A DNA stretch of 64,000 nt from Klebsiella pneumoniae (GTDB lineage Bacteria; Desulfobacterota; Binatia; UBA12015): assembly GCA_945872365.1 (NCBI GenBank), contig CAMBZJ010000016.1:1-64000 (forward strand), written 5' to 3'. The notes beneath the pieces are model-generated. The model saw only the letters and a list, made by a program, of their open reading frames with translations. It did no database searches and was not told the DNA's origin. The position numbers and the translations under genes are program-made. Of this stretch, positions 26,725-39,738 are shown one piece after another (positions within the stretch are counted from its first letter, which is position 1; every line of letters begins with the position of its first letter).

Positions 26725-27162
26725 ATGAAAAGATTCCTGGTCTCGCTCGCGGTTCTCGGCTCGGTGGCCCTGGCTGCTCCCGATCGGGCGCAGGCGTGGG
26801 TCGGGTTCTCGGTGAACGCCGGTGTTCCGGGTTACGGTTACGGCTACGGCTACCCGGGTGCCGTCGGGGTGGTGGTTCCGCCGGTCGCGGTGGTGCCCCC
26901 CGGCTACGGATGCGGCTATTACGGCTGCGCCGGCGCGGTCGTCGTCGCCCCCCCGGTGGTCATCGGCGGCGGTTGGGGCGGTGGCTACTACGGCCCGGGT
27001 TGGGGCGGTGGCTACTACGGCGGTTACCGGTCCGGCTGGGGCGGTGGCGGCTGGCGCGGCGGCGGCCCGCGTTACCAGGGTGCCGGCTGGCGCGGCGGCG
27101 GCCCCGGTTACCAAGGTGGCGGCTGGCGCGGCGGCGGTGGCTGGCGCGGCGGACGCCGCTGA
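26725..27162 (+). CDS. Gly/Tyr-rich secreted protein
   Basis: A 145-aa protein with a signal peptide (MKRFLVSLAVLGSVALAAPDRAQA, cleavage after AQA). The mature part is low-complexity: YGYGYGYPGAVGVVVPPVAVV, two Cys in GYGCGYYGCAG, WGGGYYGPGWGGGYYGGYR, and a C-terminal repeat of the type GGGWRGGGPGYQG present about three times. Such small Gly-rich exported proteins are often surface or matrix proteins; I assign no function. GGAGGG lies about 10 nt before the ATG. It is monocistronic, ending in the only canonical rho-independent terminator I found in the window, which suggests strong expression. The ORF-track start at 26590 is upstream noise. Confidence 0.8.
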   Translation: MKRFLVSLAVLGSVALAAPDRAQAWVGFSVNAGVPGYGYGYGYPGAVGVVVPPVAVVPPGYGCGYYGCAGAVVVAPPVVIGGGWGGGYYGPGWGGGYYGGYRSGWGGGGWRGGGPRYQGAGWRGGGPGYQGGGWRGGGGWRGGRR

Positions 27163-27186
27163 CCCGATTCCCATTCCCCCTCGACG

Positions 27187-27223
27187 GAGCGCGTCCGGAT
27201 CCTTCCGGACGCGCTCTTTTTTT
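27187..27223 (+). terminator. Rho-independent terminator of the Gly-rich gene
   Basis: Perfect 13-bp stem GAGCGCGTCCGGA/TCCGGACGCGCTC with a 4-nt loop, followed directly by seven T residues on the plus strand. It lies 24 nt after the stop codon and is also placed to affect transcripts leaving gltD on the opposite strand. Confidence 0.92.
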
Positions 27224-27240
27224 GCCCGCCTGCGAGCCGC

Positions 27241-28692
27241 TTAGTTGAGCGGACTCGCCGCGAGCCGGGTTTCGCCCATGAGATAGGTGTCGACACCGCG
27301 AGCCGCTTCGCGGCCCTCCCAGATCGCCCAGACCACGAGCGACTGGCCGCGGCGCATGTCGCCGCAGGAGAACACGCCGGGTACGCTCGTCGCGTAACTC
27401 GAACCCGCCTGGACGTTGCCGCGCGGGTCGAGTTCGAGGCCGAGGTCGGTGAGCAGCGGGCCCTTCTCCGGTCCGACGAAGCCGAGCGCGAGCAGCACGA
27501 GGTCGCAGTCGATCTCGAACTCGCTGCCAGGCGCCTCGACCATCCTCGGCGGCCCGCCGTTCTGCTTCTGCCACTCCAGGCGAACACCGTGCAGCTTTTT
27601 CACGTTGCCGTGCTCATCGCCCGAGAAATGCCTGGTGTTCACGCTCCAGTCGCGCACGACGCCCTCCTCGTGCGACGAGGATGTCCGCAGCGTCATCGGC
27701 CAGTAAGGCCAGGGGGCGACGTCCTCGGTGCGCGCGCTCGGCGGCATCGGCAGCAACTCGAACTGGTGGACCGAGAGCGCACCGTGCCGGTTCGAGGTTC
27801 CCAGGCAGTCCGAGCCGGTGTCGCCGCCGCCCAGGATCACCACCCGCTTGCCCGTCGCGAGGATCCGGTCGGGCACGGCGTCGCCCGCCACCGTCTTGTT
27901 CTGCATGGGCAGGAAGTCCATCGCGAAGTGGATGCCCGCGAGTTCGCGGCCGGGCACCGCGAGATCGCGCGGCGTCGTCGAGCCGCCGGCGAGGACTGTG
28001 GCGTCGAAGAGCCGGCGCAGGTCGGCCGCGGAGATGTCGGTTCCGACGTTGGTGCCGGGCCGGAACGTGACCCCCTCGGCCTCCATCTGCGCCATGCGGC
28101 GGTCGATCAGGTGCTTCTCCATCTTGAAGTCGGGGATCCCGTAGCGCAGCAGCCCGCCGATCCGGTCGGCGCGCTCGAAGAGGGTCACGTCATGGCCGGC
28201 GCGGGCGAGCTGCTGGGCGCAGGCGAGCCCCGCGGGGCCCGAGCCCACGACCGCGACCTTCTTGCCGGTCTTGCGCAAGGGCGGGCGCGGCACGACCCAG
28301 CCCTCCTTCCACGCATGCTCGATGATCTGCTTCTCGACCTGCTTGATCGTGACCGGGCTGTCGCTGATGCTCAGGACGCACGCCTCCTCGCAGGGTGCCG
28401 GGCAGATGCGGCCGGTGAACTCGGGGAAGTTATTCGTCGAGTGCAGGCGGTCGATCGCGTCCCGCCAGCGGTCGCGGTAGACGAGGTCGTTCCACTCCGG
28501 GATCAGGTTCCCGAGCGGGCAGCCCTGGTGGCAGAACGGAATGCCGCAGTCCATGCAGCGCGCGCCCTGGTCGCGCAATTCGGGCTCGGGCAGCTTTTCG
28601 TCGAACTCGCGCCAGTCCTTGAGCCTCTCCTCGACCGGCCGGCGCGACGGGAGATGGCGTTCGATCTCGAGGAATCCGGTGATCTTTCCCAT
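27241..28692 (-). CDS. gltD: Glutamate synthase small (beta) subunit
   Basis: A 483-aa flavoprotein that passes NAD(P)H electrons to GltB. The N-terminal Fe-S region has [17 protein letters not shown] and [11 protein letters not shown]; the FAD site is [20 protein letters not shown]; the NAD(P) site is [16 protein letters not shown]. The C-terminal [19 protein letters not shown] is the usual second FAD contact. Full length for the family. It begins 17 nt after gltB and is co-transcribed with it and with the upstream Lrp regulator. Related small subunits occur in other reductases, but pairing with GltB settles the call. Confidence 0.97.
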   Translation of the reverse strand: MGKITGFLEIERHLPSRRPVEERLKDWREFDEKLPEPELRDQGARCMDCGIPFCHQGCPLGNLIPEWNDLVYRDRWRDAIDRLHSTNNFPEFTGRICPAPCEEACVLSISDSPVTIKQVEKQIIEHAWKEGWVVPRPPLRKTGKKVAVVGSGPAGLACAQQLARAGHDVTLFERADRIGGLLRYGIPDFKMEKHLIDRRMAQMEAEGVTFRPGTNVGTDISAADLRRLFDATVLAGGSTTPRDLAVPGRELAGIHFAMDFLPMQNKTVAGDAVPDRILATGKRVVILGGGDTGSDCLGTSNRHGALSVHQFELLPMPPSARTEDVAPWPYWPMTLRTSSSHEEGVVRDWSVNTRHFSGDEHGNVKKLHGVRLEWQKQNGGPPRMVEAPGSEFEIDCDLVLLALGFVGPEKGPLLTDLGLELDPRGNVQAGSSYATSVPGVFSCGDMRRGQSLVVWAIWEGREAARGVDTYLMGETRLAASPLN

Positions 28693-28709
28693 GTTCGGTT
28701 GCTCTCAGG

Positions 28710-33278
<4,569 letters not shown>

Positions 33279-33342
33279 GTCCTGCCTCGCTTGAGCCGCC
33301 CGTGGATCGGGTGACGGGTTCCTTCGCACGGCTAGCCGCCGT

Positions 33343-33912
33343 TCAGGTCTTCGATGCGGTCGCGAACCTCCTGTCGGAGGCCATTCGCGAGGAGCGCCGC
33401 CGCGGGGACTCCGTGCCCGCCGTCGCCGCGAGGAGTTCCTCCATCGGCACCTGCGTGCGCTCGCAGTGGGTCGAGAGCACGACCATCGTCTCGGTCCGCG
33501 CAACACCCGGAATGCCGCGGATGCGGCTGATGAGTTGCTCGAGCGTCGACGTGCTCTCCGTCTTCACCTTGAGCAGCAGGGTGTGCTGCCCGGTGACGTG
33601 GTGGCACTCGAGAACGCCCTCGAGAGAGGCGACGCGCTCCTCGAAATCGGCCAGGCCGCGCGGGTGATCGACCATCACGCCGATGAAGGCCGTCACGTCG
33701 AGTCCGAGGTGACGCGAGTCGAGCAGCGCATGGTAGCCGCGAATCACACCGACCTGCTCGAGTTTCTTGATCCGCTCGATGACCGAAGGCGCGGAAAGGC
33801 CCACCTGCTCGCCGATGCGGGCGAGCGAGATCTTGCAGTCCTGCTGCAGGGTCTGGAGGATCTGGAGATCGGTGAAATCCAGGTCCAGCCCGTCGCTGGT
33901 TCCTAATTTCAT
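33343..33912 (-). CDS. Lrp/AsnC-family regulator upstream of gltBD
   Basis: A 189-aa amino-acid-responsive regulator. The N-terminal HTH is [20 protein letters not shown] and [20 protein letters not shown], followed by a RAM ligand-binding/dimerisation domain ([55 protein letters not shown]). A basic C-terminal tail of about 30 residues exceeds the usual 150-165-residue length. It lies 64 nt upstream of gltB on the same strand, so it is probably the local regulator of glutamate synthase, as Lrp is in E. coli; that is inference from position. The start ATG lies in an AT-richer patch (CCTTATGAAATTAGG). Confidence 0.9.
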   Translation of the reverse strand: MKLGTSDGLDLDFTDLQILQTLQQDCKISLARIGEQVGLSAPSVIERIKKLEQVGVIRGYHALLDSRHLGLDVTAFIGVMVDHPRGLADFEERVASLEGVLECHHVTGQHTLLLKVKTESTSTLEQLISRIRGIPGVARTETMVVLSTHCERTQVPMEELLAATAGTESPRRRSSRMASDRRFATASKT

Positions 33913-33938
33913 AAGGTATGTCCGGGGAAACGCCTCAC

Positions 33939-33967
33939 GGACTACGGTTTGGGTCGCTGAATGTCAA
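33939..33967 (-). promoter_or_regulatory. Candidate promoter of lrp-gltBD
   Basis: Minus strand: consensus TTGACA (33967-33962), a 17-nt spacer and a poor TAGTCC at 33944-33939, leaving a leader of about 20 nt before the lrp ATG. Only the -35 is convincing. Confidence 0.3.
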
Positions 33968-34126
33968 CGGTTCATTCCGCAAGTTCGCGACATGGCGGAA
34001 GACAGCCCGCCGCGGGGGGCCTCGCTGCCCGGCCCCGGCGATCTTTCCGGGCTGACCGAAGCCCCGGGCCGGTGCTACGACCGGAGCCTCGACCGGCCCC
34101 CCCTTCCCGCCGGCGACGGAGGAGAC

Positions 34127-34516
34127 ATGCCCAAGACGATCGTGAACCCGCCGAACATGGCGCCGCCGACCGGCTATTCCTACGCCGTCAAGAAGACCGG
34201 GACGCCGGTCTTCGTCTCCGGGCAGGTCGCCCTCGACGAACGCGGCCAGGTCGTGGGCAAGGGGGATGCCGAAGCCCAGACCGAGCAGGTCTTCAAGAAC
34301 CTCACGACCGTGGTCGCGGCGTGCGGCGGCTCGATGAGCGACGTCGTGAAACTCAACGTCTACGTGACCGACCCCGCCCACCGACCGGCCGTCGCGGCGG
34401 CGCGGCTGCGCCACTTCACCGCGGGCGAGTACCCCGCGAGCACCTACGTCGTCGTCTCCGCCCTCGCCATCCCCGAGCTGCTGGTCGAGGTCGAGGCGGT
34501 GGCGATGATCGACTGA
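34127..34516 (+). CDS. ridA: RidA-family enamine/imine deaminase
   Basis: A 129-aa RidA/YjgF/Rid-family protein that hydrolyses reactive enamine/imine intermediates from PLP enzymes. Motifs: GTPVFVSGQVALDERGQVVG, QTEQVFKNLTTVVAACGGSM, VVKLNVYVTD, YPASTYVVVSAL and PELLVEVEAVAMID. The conserved Arg of the RidA active site is normally found in a stretch of the form PxRTxV; here the equivalent region reads YPASTYVVV, so Arg is replaced by Ser/Thr and deaminase activity is doubtful, as in other Rid subfamilies. GGAGGAGAC directly precedes the ATG. It is the first gene of a two-gene unit with the GH5 enzyme, 23 nt apart. Confidence 0.87.
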   Translation: MPKTIVNPPNMAPPTGYSYAVKKTGTPVFVSGQVALDERGQVVGKGDAEAQTEQVFKNLTTVVAACGGSMSDVVKLNVYVTDPAHRPAVAAARLRHFTAGEYPASTYVVVSALAIPELLVEVEAVAMID

Positions 34517-34539
34517 AGACGAAGCGAAAGGTGACGGCC

Positions 34540-36126
34540 ATGCACACTGCGACCCCGGAGACGAAGCGGCCTTGCCGGCCCGGCCTCGCGCGCACCTCGG
34601 CCCTGCTGCTCGCCGGCGCGCTCGCGATCCTGTCGAACGGCTGCGGCGAGACCTCGGGCAGCGCCACGGCCCCCGTCGCGACGCGTCTCGTCGCCCTGCA
34701 CGCGGAACCCGATCCGGTCGCCGGCGGGCGGGTCGTCGACGCGGAGGGCCGCGAAGTTCTGCTGCGCGGCGCCAACGTGAACGCCTACAACGACTACTGG
34801 AAGGGCATCGACTTCCCGACCGTGTTCCCGTTCACCGGCGCCGATGCCGATCGCATGTCGGAAATCGGCTGGAACGCGGTGCGCCTGCTCGTCGCCTGGT
34901 CGCGGGTCGAACCGGCACCGGGCGCGTACGACGAGGTCTATCTCGACGAGGTCGACGGGGCCGTGCGCGAACTCGCCGCCCGCGGGATCTACTCGGTGAT
35001 CGACCTGCACCAGGACGCCTGGAGCGCGACCCTCGCCGCCGCGCCCGGTGCGACCTGCCCCGCCGGTTCGCGCCCGGCCATCGGCTGGGACGGGGCCCCC
35101 GCGTGGGCGACGCTCGACGGCGGCGCCGCACGCTGCGCAGTCGCGGGAATCCGCGAGACGAGTCCCGCGGTCCGCGCCGCCTGGACAAACTTCTGGGCGG
35201 ATGCTCCCGGACCGGGCGGTGTCGGCGTCCGCACGCGCTACGCCCGCATGCTCGCCCACCTCGCCGCACGCTGGGCCGGCCGTCCCGAGGTCGCGGGCTT
35301 CGACCTGATGAACGAGCCCAACGCCTTCGGCGACACCGAGCAGCGCCAGATGTCGGCGATGTACGGCGAGGCGATCACGGCGATCCGCGCGGCCGAGGAC
35401 GCGGCCGGCAAGGGTCGCCACCTGGTGTTTTTCGAGCCCTCGGCGCTGTGGTCGTCCAATGGTCGCGGCGCGCCTCCCGACTTCCCGCACGACGCCGACG
35501 TCGTCTACGCGCCGCACCTCTACACCGGCGGTTTCACCGGCGGCCCGATCTCGGCCTCCGCCTTCGAGATCGCCGTCGAGGAGGCACGCGCGTTCGGCGG
35601 TGCGCCGATCTTCTCCGGCGAGTGGGGAGCGGGGCCGGAGCGGGCATCGGATCCCACCGACGGCTACTTTCTTTCGCACCAGGCGCTGCAGGACCGCTTC
35701 CACGCCGGGGCAACGATCTGGACTTGGCGCGAATCCTGCGGGGACCCGCACAAGTCGGGACCGATCCTCAATGGCGAGATTCCCGGGGTGTGGGGCGAGT
35801 TCGAGGTCGACTGCCGCACGAACGCGATCCTCGGCGAACGCACCGATCTGGTGGACGACCTGACGCGCGGCTACCTGCGCGCCGCGCCCGGGCGGATCGG
35901 ACAGGCGACCTACGACGACCGGACGGGCGAATTTGCCGCGAGCGGCGAGGCGGCCCCACGCGGTGCCGAACTGGTCGCCTTCTACCCGGCCGCCAAGCAC
36001 GGTGCCCCGGCGATCGAGGCGACCGGCCTCTCCGACGTGCGCACCGAGTCCGCACCCGGTGGCCAAGGCTTCCTCGTCGGACGCGCTTTGGGGGGTGTCT
36101 GGTCGATCGTGGCGCGTCCGCGCTGA
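34540..36126 (+). CDS. GH5 glycoside hydrolase, endoglycoceramidase-like, exported
   Basis: A 528-aa secreted or lipid-anchored glycosidase. The N-terminal signal LLLAGALAILSNGC ends in a weak lipobox (Cys35). The GH5 barrel spans about 60-440: LRGANVNAYNDYWKG, YSVIDLHQDAW, acid/base Glu259 in FDLMNEPNAFG and nucleophile Glu361 in IFSGEWGAG. WTWRESCGDPH and the C-terminal small beta domain (GAELVAFYPAAKHG) match the endoglycoceramidase/cellulase-like branch of GH5 that cleaves glycosphingolipids or beta-glucosides; the true substrate is unproven. Start at 34540; the ORF-track start at 33961 includes the ridA region. Paired with ridA, and convergent with a cupin gene only 13 nt away. Confidence 0.85.
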   Translation: MHTATPETKRPCRPGLARTSALLLAGALAILSNGCGETSGSATAPVATRLVALHAEPDPVAGGRVVDAEGREVLLRGANVNAYNDYWKGIDFPTVFPFTGADADRMSEIGWNAVRLLVAWSRVEPAPGAYDEVYLDEVDGAVRELAARGIYSVIDLHQDAWSATLAAAPGATCPAGSRPAIGWDGAPAWATLDGGAARCAVAGIRETSPAVRAAWTNFWADAPGPGGVGVRTRYARMLAHLAARWAGRPEVAGFDLMNEPNAFGDTEQRQMSAMYGEAITAIRAAEDAAGKGRHLVFFEPSALWSSNGRGAPPDFPHDADVVYAPHLYTGGFTGGPISASAFEIAVEEARAFGGAPIFSGEWGAGPERASDPTDGYFLSHQALQDRFHAGATIWTWRESCGDPHKSGPILNGEIPGVWGEFEVDCRTNAILGERTDLVDDLTRGYLRAAPGRIGQATYDDRTGEFAASGEAAPRGAELVAFYPAAKHGAPAIEATGLSDVRTESAPGGQGFLVGRALGGVWSIVARPR

Positions 36127-36139
36127 GACCGGGCCTCTC

Positions 36140-36649
36140 TCAGGCTTCCCCGAGCGAGGCGCTGCCCGCGAGGCGGCGCAGCCAATCCGCGGCGCCGGCG
36201 TTCCCTTCGGCCGGCGCCCAGAGGGCGCGTTCAGCCTCTGCCATCGGCAAATAGGGACCCGCTTTCGACTCGAAGAACACCGTCCCGGGGTCGAGCGCCC
36301 AGAGCGTGTGGAAAGTACCGTGCGGAACGTCGACCCCGAAGAGGTCGCCTCCCGCCGCGAGCGCCACCCGAGAGGTCTCGCGCCCTTCGTCGTCGAAGAC
36401 GACGACGATCAGGCGACCGCGCAGGACGACGATGGTCTCGTCCTTCGCCGCATCGAGGTGGCGATGCGGAGCGACGTACGATCCCGGTTCGATCGCGTTC
36501 ATCAGCCGGTGACACGGGTCGCCGTCGGCGAGGTGCAGGTTGAAGTTGCGCCGTCCACGCGGCGAGTTGCGCGCCTCGGCCGACACGCGGTCGAGCAACG
36601 CGGAATCGAGCACCCGGGGATCTCGCTCGCTGGCCATCGCCTGCACCAT
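36140..36649 (-). CDS. WbuC-type cupin metalloprotein
   Basis: A 169-aa cupin-fold protein resembling the WbuC family. The family signature is clear: SPRGRRNFNLHLADGDPCHR, NAIEPGSYVAPHRHLDA (metal-binding His), KDETIVVLRGRLIVVVFDDE and GDLFGVDVPHGTFHTLWAL. WbuC proteins occur in polysaccharide gene clusters without a defined activity. C-terminal to the cupin is a region (LPMAEAERALWAPAEGNAGA) that packs on it. The start is uncertain: ATG 36649 (MVQAMAS) or 36637 (MASERD); neither has a good ribosome-binding site. It lies 79 nt downstream of the SGNH gene on the same strand. Confidence 0.82.
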   Translation of the reverse strand: MVQAMASERDPRVLDSALLDRVSAEARNSPRGRRNFNLHLADGDPCHRLMNAIEPGSYVAPHRHLDAAKDETIVVLRGRLIVVVFDDEGRETSRVALAAGGDLFGVDVPHGTFHTLWALDPGTVFFESKAGPYLPMAEAERALWAPAEGNAGAADWLRRLAGSASLGEA

Positions 36650-36728
36650 GGCGGGCCGGGCGTCGACCGGCAAGCCGGGACCGGGGCGAGTGCCCGATCG
36701 GTCGGAAGTCGGGAACCCGGCCGGGGCG

Positions 36729-37958
36729 TCAGCGCGCCGCGTCCGGCGCTTGCACCGGCGGGGCCGCGAGCGCGGGTGGAGCCGGGGCCGCCTTCGCGCC
36801 GCAGACCTCCGCGCCCGCCCCCCCGCAGAGGCGTCGCCGCAGTTCGGCGGCGACGAGCGCGTGTCCGGCCGGGTTCCAGTGCCGGTCGCCGGGAAGCCGA
36901 AGCGTGTCCCCTCCCCGTTCGGCGGCGCGCACGAGCGGTCCGATCTCGACGAAGTCGACGCCGAGGATGCCGGCCAGCCGCCGCAGTTCGGCGCTAGCCT
37001 CGGGTCGGTCGTCATCGATGTCCACGAGGACGAAGCGGGCCCCGTCGTCACGCACCTCGGCGGCGAAGCGTTCGACGAGAGCCCGCGTGAGCTGCCAGGC
37101 GCGGCCGGTCGTCCGCAGCTCGGCGCGGGCGCGCAGGTTGCGGACGCGTTGCCAGAGCCAGCGTGCGAGCACGCTGCGGTCGGCCAGCGGCGACGGGCCC
37201 TCGTCGGCCGCGGCGGGCGCGAGCGCGAACCGCTCCGGCGACTCGATCGGCCCGTTGGCGCGGCGGAGTTCCCCGTTCGCATCGAGTTCGAAGCGGGGCT
37301 TCGCATAGAAGCTGAAGTCGGTCGAGTTGCGGTCGGCGTGAAACCAGGCGAACGCGAGGACCACCACGTCGGGCCGGAAGCGACGGCCGTCGACCTCGTA
37401 GCGCAGCAGCATCTGGTCGGTGCCGTAGCCGTGCACTCCGAAGTTGAGGACCTCGACGCCGGGCAACCCTCGACCGAGCAGGGCGCTGAACGTCTGGTCG
37501 TCCTCCACCCCTTCGCCGAAGGTCTGCGAGTCGCCGAAGACGGCGATGCGCAGGACGCCCGGTGGATGCTCCGGCGGTACCGGCGCCGCGCCGCGCAGCC
37601 CCTGCTCGTTCGCGCGGACGGCGACGTTGTAGGAGCCGGGTTTGACGCTTCGTACGTCGGCCCGCGGGCGCAGGCGCCAGCCGAGTTCGGGGTCCGGCTC
37701 GTCGAATCCGTAGGGGTCGCCGCTGGCTGCGGCACGCCGCGCCCGCCACTGCAACTTCCGCTCGCCCGCCGCGTCGACGAAGGCGCGTGGCAGGCCCGCG
37801 ATGCCGTCGCGACCGAGCAGCAGGCGCAGGGCGAACTCGCCGCCGAGCACGACGAGCGCGAGCGAAGCCATGGCCAGCAGCGGTGCGGCGACGCGATCGA
37901 GCCGTCGCCGACTGGTGCGGCGACGCGAGGCCGGTCGTGCTCCGGGATCCCGGGTCAT
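36729..37958 (-). CDS. SGNH/GDSL-like membrane-anchored hydrolase
   Basis: A 409-aa protein with an N-terminal basic stretch and one transmembrane segment (VAAPLLAMASLALVVLGGEFALRLLL), then an SGNH hydrolase fold. Block I is RIAVFGDSQTFGEGVEDDQT (Ser nucleophile), block V is DRHWNPAGHALVAAELRRRL (catalytic Asp-x-x-His), and NFGVHGYGTDQMLLRY is a hallmark of alginate-acetylase-like SGNH proteins. The active site is probably periplasmic. Members O-acylate or deacylate polysaccharides or hydrolyse esters; the substrate is unknown. It starts 10 nt after the second dynamin-like GTPase, so it is part of that unit. The C-terminal tail is Pro/Ala-rich. Confidence 0.85.
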   Translation of the reverse strand: MTRDPGARPASRRRTSRRRLDRVAAPLLAMASLALVVLGGEFALRLLLGRDGIAGLPRAFVDAAGERKLQWRARRAAASGDPYGFDEPDPELGWRLRPRADVRSVKPGSYNVAVRANEQGLRGAAPVPPEHPPGVLRIAVFGDSQTFGEGVEDDQTFSALLGRGLPGVEVLNFGVHGYGTDQMLLRYEVDGRRFRPDVVVLAFAWFHADRNSTDFSFYAKPRFELDANGELRRANGPIESPERFALAPAAADEGPSPLADRSVLARWLWQRVRNLRARAELRTTGRAWQLTRALVERFAAEVRDDGARFVLVDIDDDRPEASAELRRLAGILGVDFVEIGPLVRAAERGGDTLRLPGDRHWNPAGHALVAAELRRRLCGGAGAEVCGAKAAPAPPALAAPPVQAPDAAR

Positions 37959-37968
37959 GGCTCTTTCG

Positions 37969-39729
37969 TCAGCGGGCGAGTTCCGCCCGCCAGGCGTCTT
38001 CCAGGCCGGCGAGTTCGTCGAGCGCCGACGCGATTCGGCCGGTCGCCTGGTGCACGCGCTCCCTCGCCTCGACGGCCGCGTGCCCGAGTGCGCCGCGCGC
38101 GTTCTCGATCACGCCGGCGAGCAAGCCGCGCGCCCGGCGGGCCAGACCGCGTCGGACCACGAACCGCAGCGCGAAGAGATAGGCCGCGAGCAGCAGGGCC
38201 GCGCTCAGCAGGAAGTCGAAGCCGGCGTAGCGTTGCTCGAGAAAACCCTCGGCGACCTTCCAGAGGACCCATGCGCCGAGCGCGTAGACCGGCAGGTCGA
38301 GCAGCCAGCCGAATCTGCGCAGCAGGCCGTGCTCGGCGGCAGCCGGCAGGTCGCGTCCGACCAGTCGCGACCAGGCCTCCGCGACCGCACCGCCCGCAGC
38401 CGTGCGCCCCTGCTCCGCATCGGGCATCCCGAGTGCCTCGGGCGAGCGGGCCAGGCGACCCGCCCGCACCCGCGCCTGCGACAGGGAGTCGGCATGCCAG
38501 GAGGCGAACTCGCCCGGGGTCGGCAACAGCGTTCCGGCATCCCCGAGACGCTGCTCCCGCCACGAGCGCTGCACCTGCTCGGCGGCGAGCGCACCGGCGG
38601 CAGTGCCGGCGGCGGCCAGCGGGTTGCGGGTGGCGAGTACCGCGCTCGCACCGAGGCCGAGCGAGGCGAGGCCCCCGGTGCGGATCGCCCAGCCGCCCGG
38701 GCCGTCCCAGCGGCGCGAGGCCTCGGCCCAGAGCAACTCGCAGACGTCGGCGCGGCGCAGCGCGAGGCGCTCGCCGACCTCCTCGGCGCAGCGCTCGCCG
38801 AGGCGATCGAAGCCGTCGCTCGCATCCTGCGGCAGCGCCTCGAGGTCGGGAGCGGCCTCGCGGCGCACCTCGTCGAAGACCGTCCCGAGCCGTGTCGCCG
38901 TACCGAGGGCGTTCAGCCGCCGGACACCGCTGATGACGCCGTCTTGGACCAGGTGCTGGAGGGCCTGGCAGAACTCGGCCCAACCCTCGGAACGCGGCTG
39001 CGACTGGGCCGTGCGCGCGCTGATCGCCAGCACCGGCGCGTCGGGGGCGCGCCATCGGCCCGCGGCCATGCCGCGGATCTGTTCGAGGATCGCGTCGCGG
39101 GATTCCGGGGTGAGTTCGTCGCTGCGGTTCAGGACAAAGATCATGTGGCGACGACCCGCGAACGCGTCGAGGAAGGACACCGAGGCCTCCTCGAGGACCG
39201 ACTGGTGGTGCAGGACCACGACCAGCACGTCGCTGCGCTCGGCGAGCGCCGTCACGGTCGCCCGGTTGCGCTCGTCGATGCTGTTCATGTCGGGGGCGTC
39301 GACCAGCACCTGGGCGGTCCAGGGTCCACTCGATGCGTCGTAGCGGGCGACTGCCACGCCCGGAGCGTCGGGTCCGGTTCCGCCCACGCCCTCGACGAGT
39401 TCGCCGAGGTCGGCGTCCTCGGGGGCATAGACGACCGGCTCGCGCGTGGTCGGGCGGTTCACGCCCTCCTGCGCGATGCGCCTGCCTGCGAGCGCGTTCA
39501 GCAGCGTGGACTTGCCCGCTCCCGTCGAACCGACGAGCGTGATTACCGCGGCCCGGTGGACGCGCTCGACCTGCCGGTCGAGATCGAGAAGCAGGCGGTC
39601 GATCTCGGGGCGGCGCCGCTCGACGGCGCGCAGGACCGCGACCTCGCCCACGTTCTCGCGCAGCCGCGCGCGCAGTCCTTCCAGGGTCGCGCGCAGGCGG
39701 GTCGTACCGTCGTCCGAGAAGGCTTTCAC
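37969..39729 (-). CDS. Dynamin-like GTPase B (membrane-associated)
   Basis: A 586-aa GTPase of the dynamin/50S-binding-GTPase-like superfamily. Motifs: G1 VGSTGAGKSTLLNAL (about residues 66-80), G2 Thr in GVNRPTTREPV, G3 LVDAPDMNSIDE (the usual DxPG reads DAPD) and G4 LNRSDE. The helical middle is followed by a probable membrane hairpin (WLLDLPVYALGAWVLWKVAE, LLSAALLLAAYLFALRFVV) and a C-terminal helical stalk (ARERVHQATGRIASALDELA). This is the layout of bacterial dynamin-like proteins that act in pairs on membranes. It begins 9 nt after GTPase A and ends 10 nt before the SGNH gene. Function is inferred from fold only. Confidence 0.82.
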   Translation of the reverse strand: MKAFSDDGTTRLRATLEGLRARLRENVGEVAVLRAVERRRPEIDRLLLDLDRQVERVHRAAVITLVGSTGAGKSTLLNALAGRRIAQEGVNRPTTREPVVYAPEDADLGELVEGVGGTGPDAPGVAVARYDASSGPWTAQVLVDAPDMNSIDERNRATVTALAERSDVLVVVLHHQSVLEEASVSFLDAFAGRRHMIFVLNRSDELTPESRDAILEQIRGMAAGRWRAPDAPVLAISARTAQSQPRSEGWAEFCQALQHLVQDGVISGVRRLNALGTATRLGTVFDEVRREAAPDLEALPQDASDGFDRLGERCAEEVGERLALRRADVCELLWAEASRRWDGPGGWAIRTGGLASLGLGASAVLATRNPLAAAGTAAGALAAEQVQRSWREQRLGDAGTLLPTPGEFASWHADSLSQARVRAGRLARSPEALGMPDAEQGRTAAGGAVAEAWSRLVGRDLPAAAEHGLLRRFGWLLDLPVYALGAWVLWKVAEGFLEQRYAGFDFLLSAALLLAAYLFALRFVVRRGLARRARGLLAGVIENARGALGHAAVEARERVHQATGRIASALDELAGLEDAWRAELAR

Positions 39730-39738
39730 CCGATCCCC

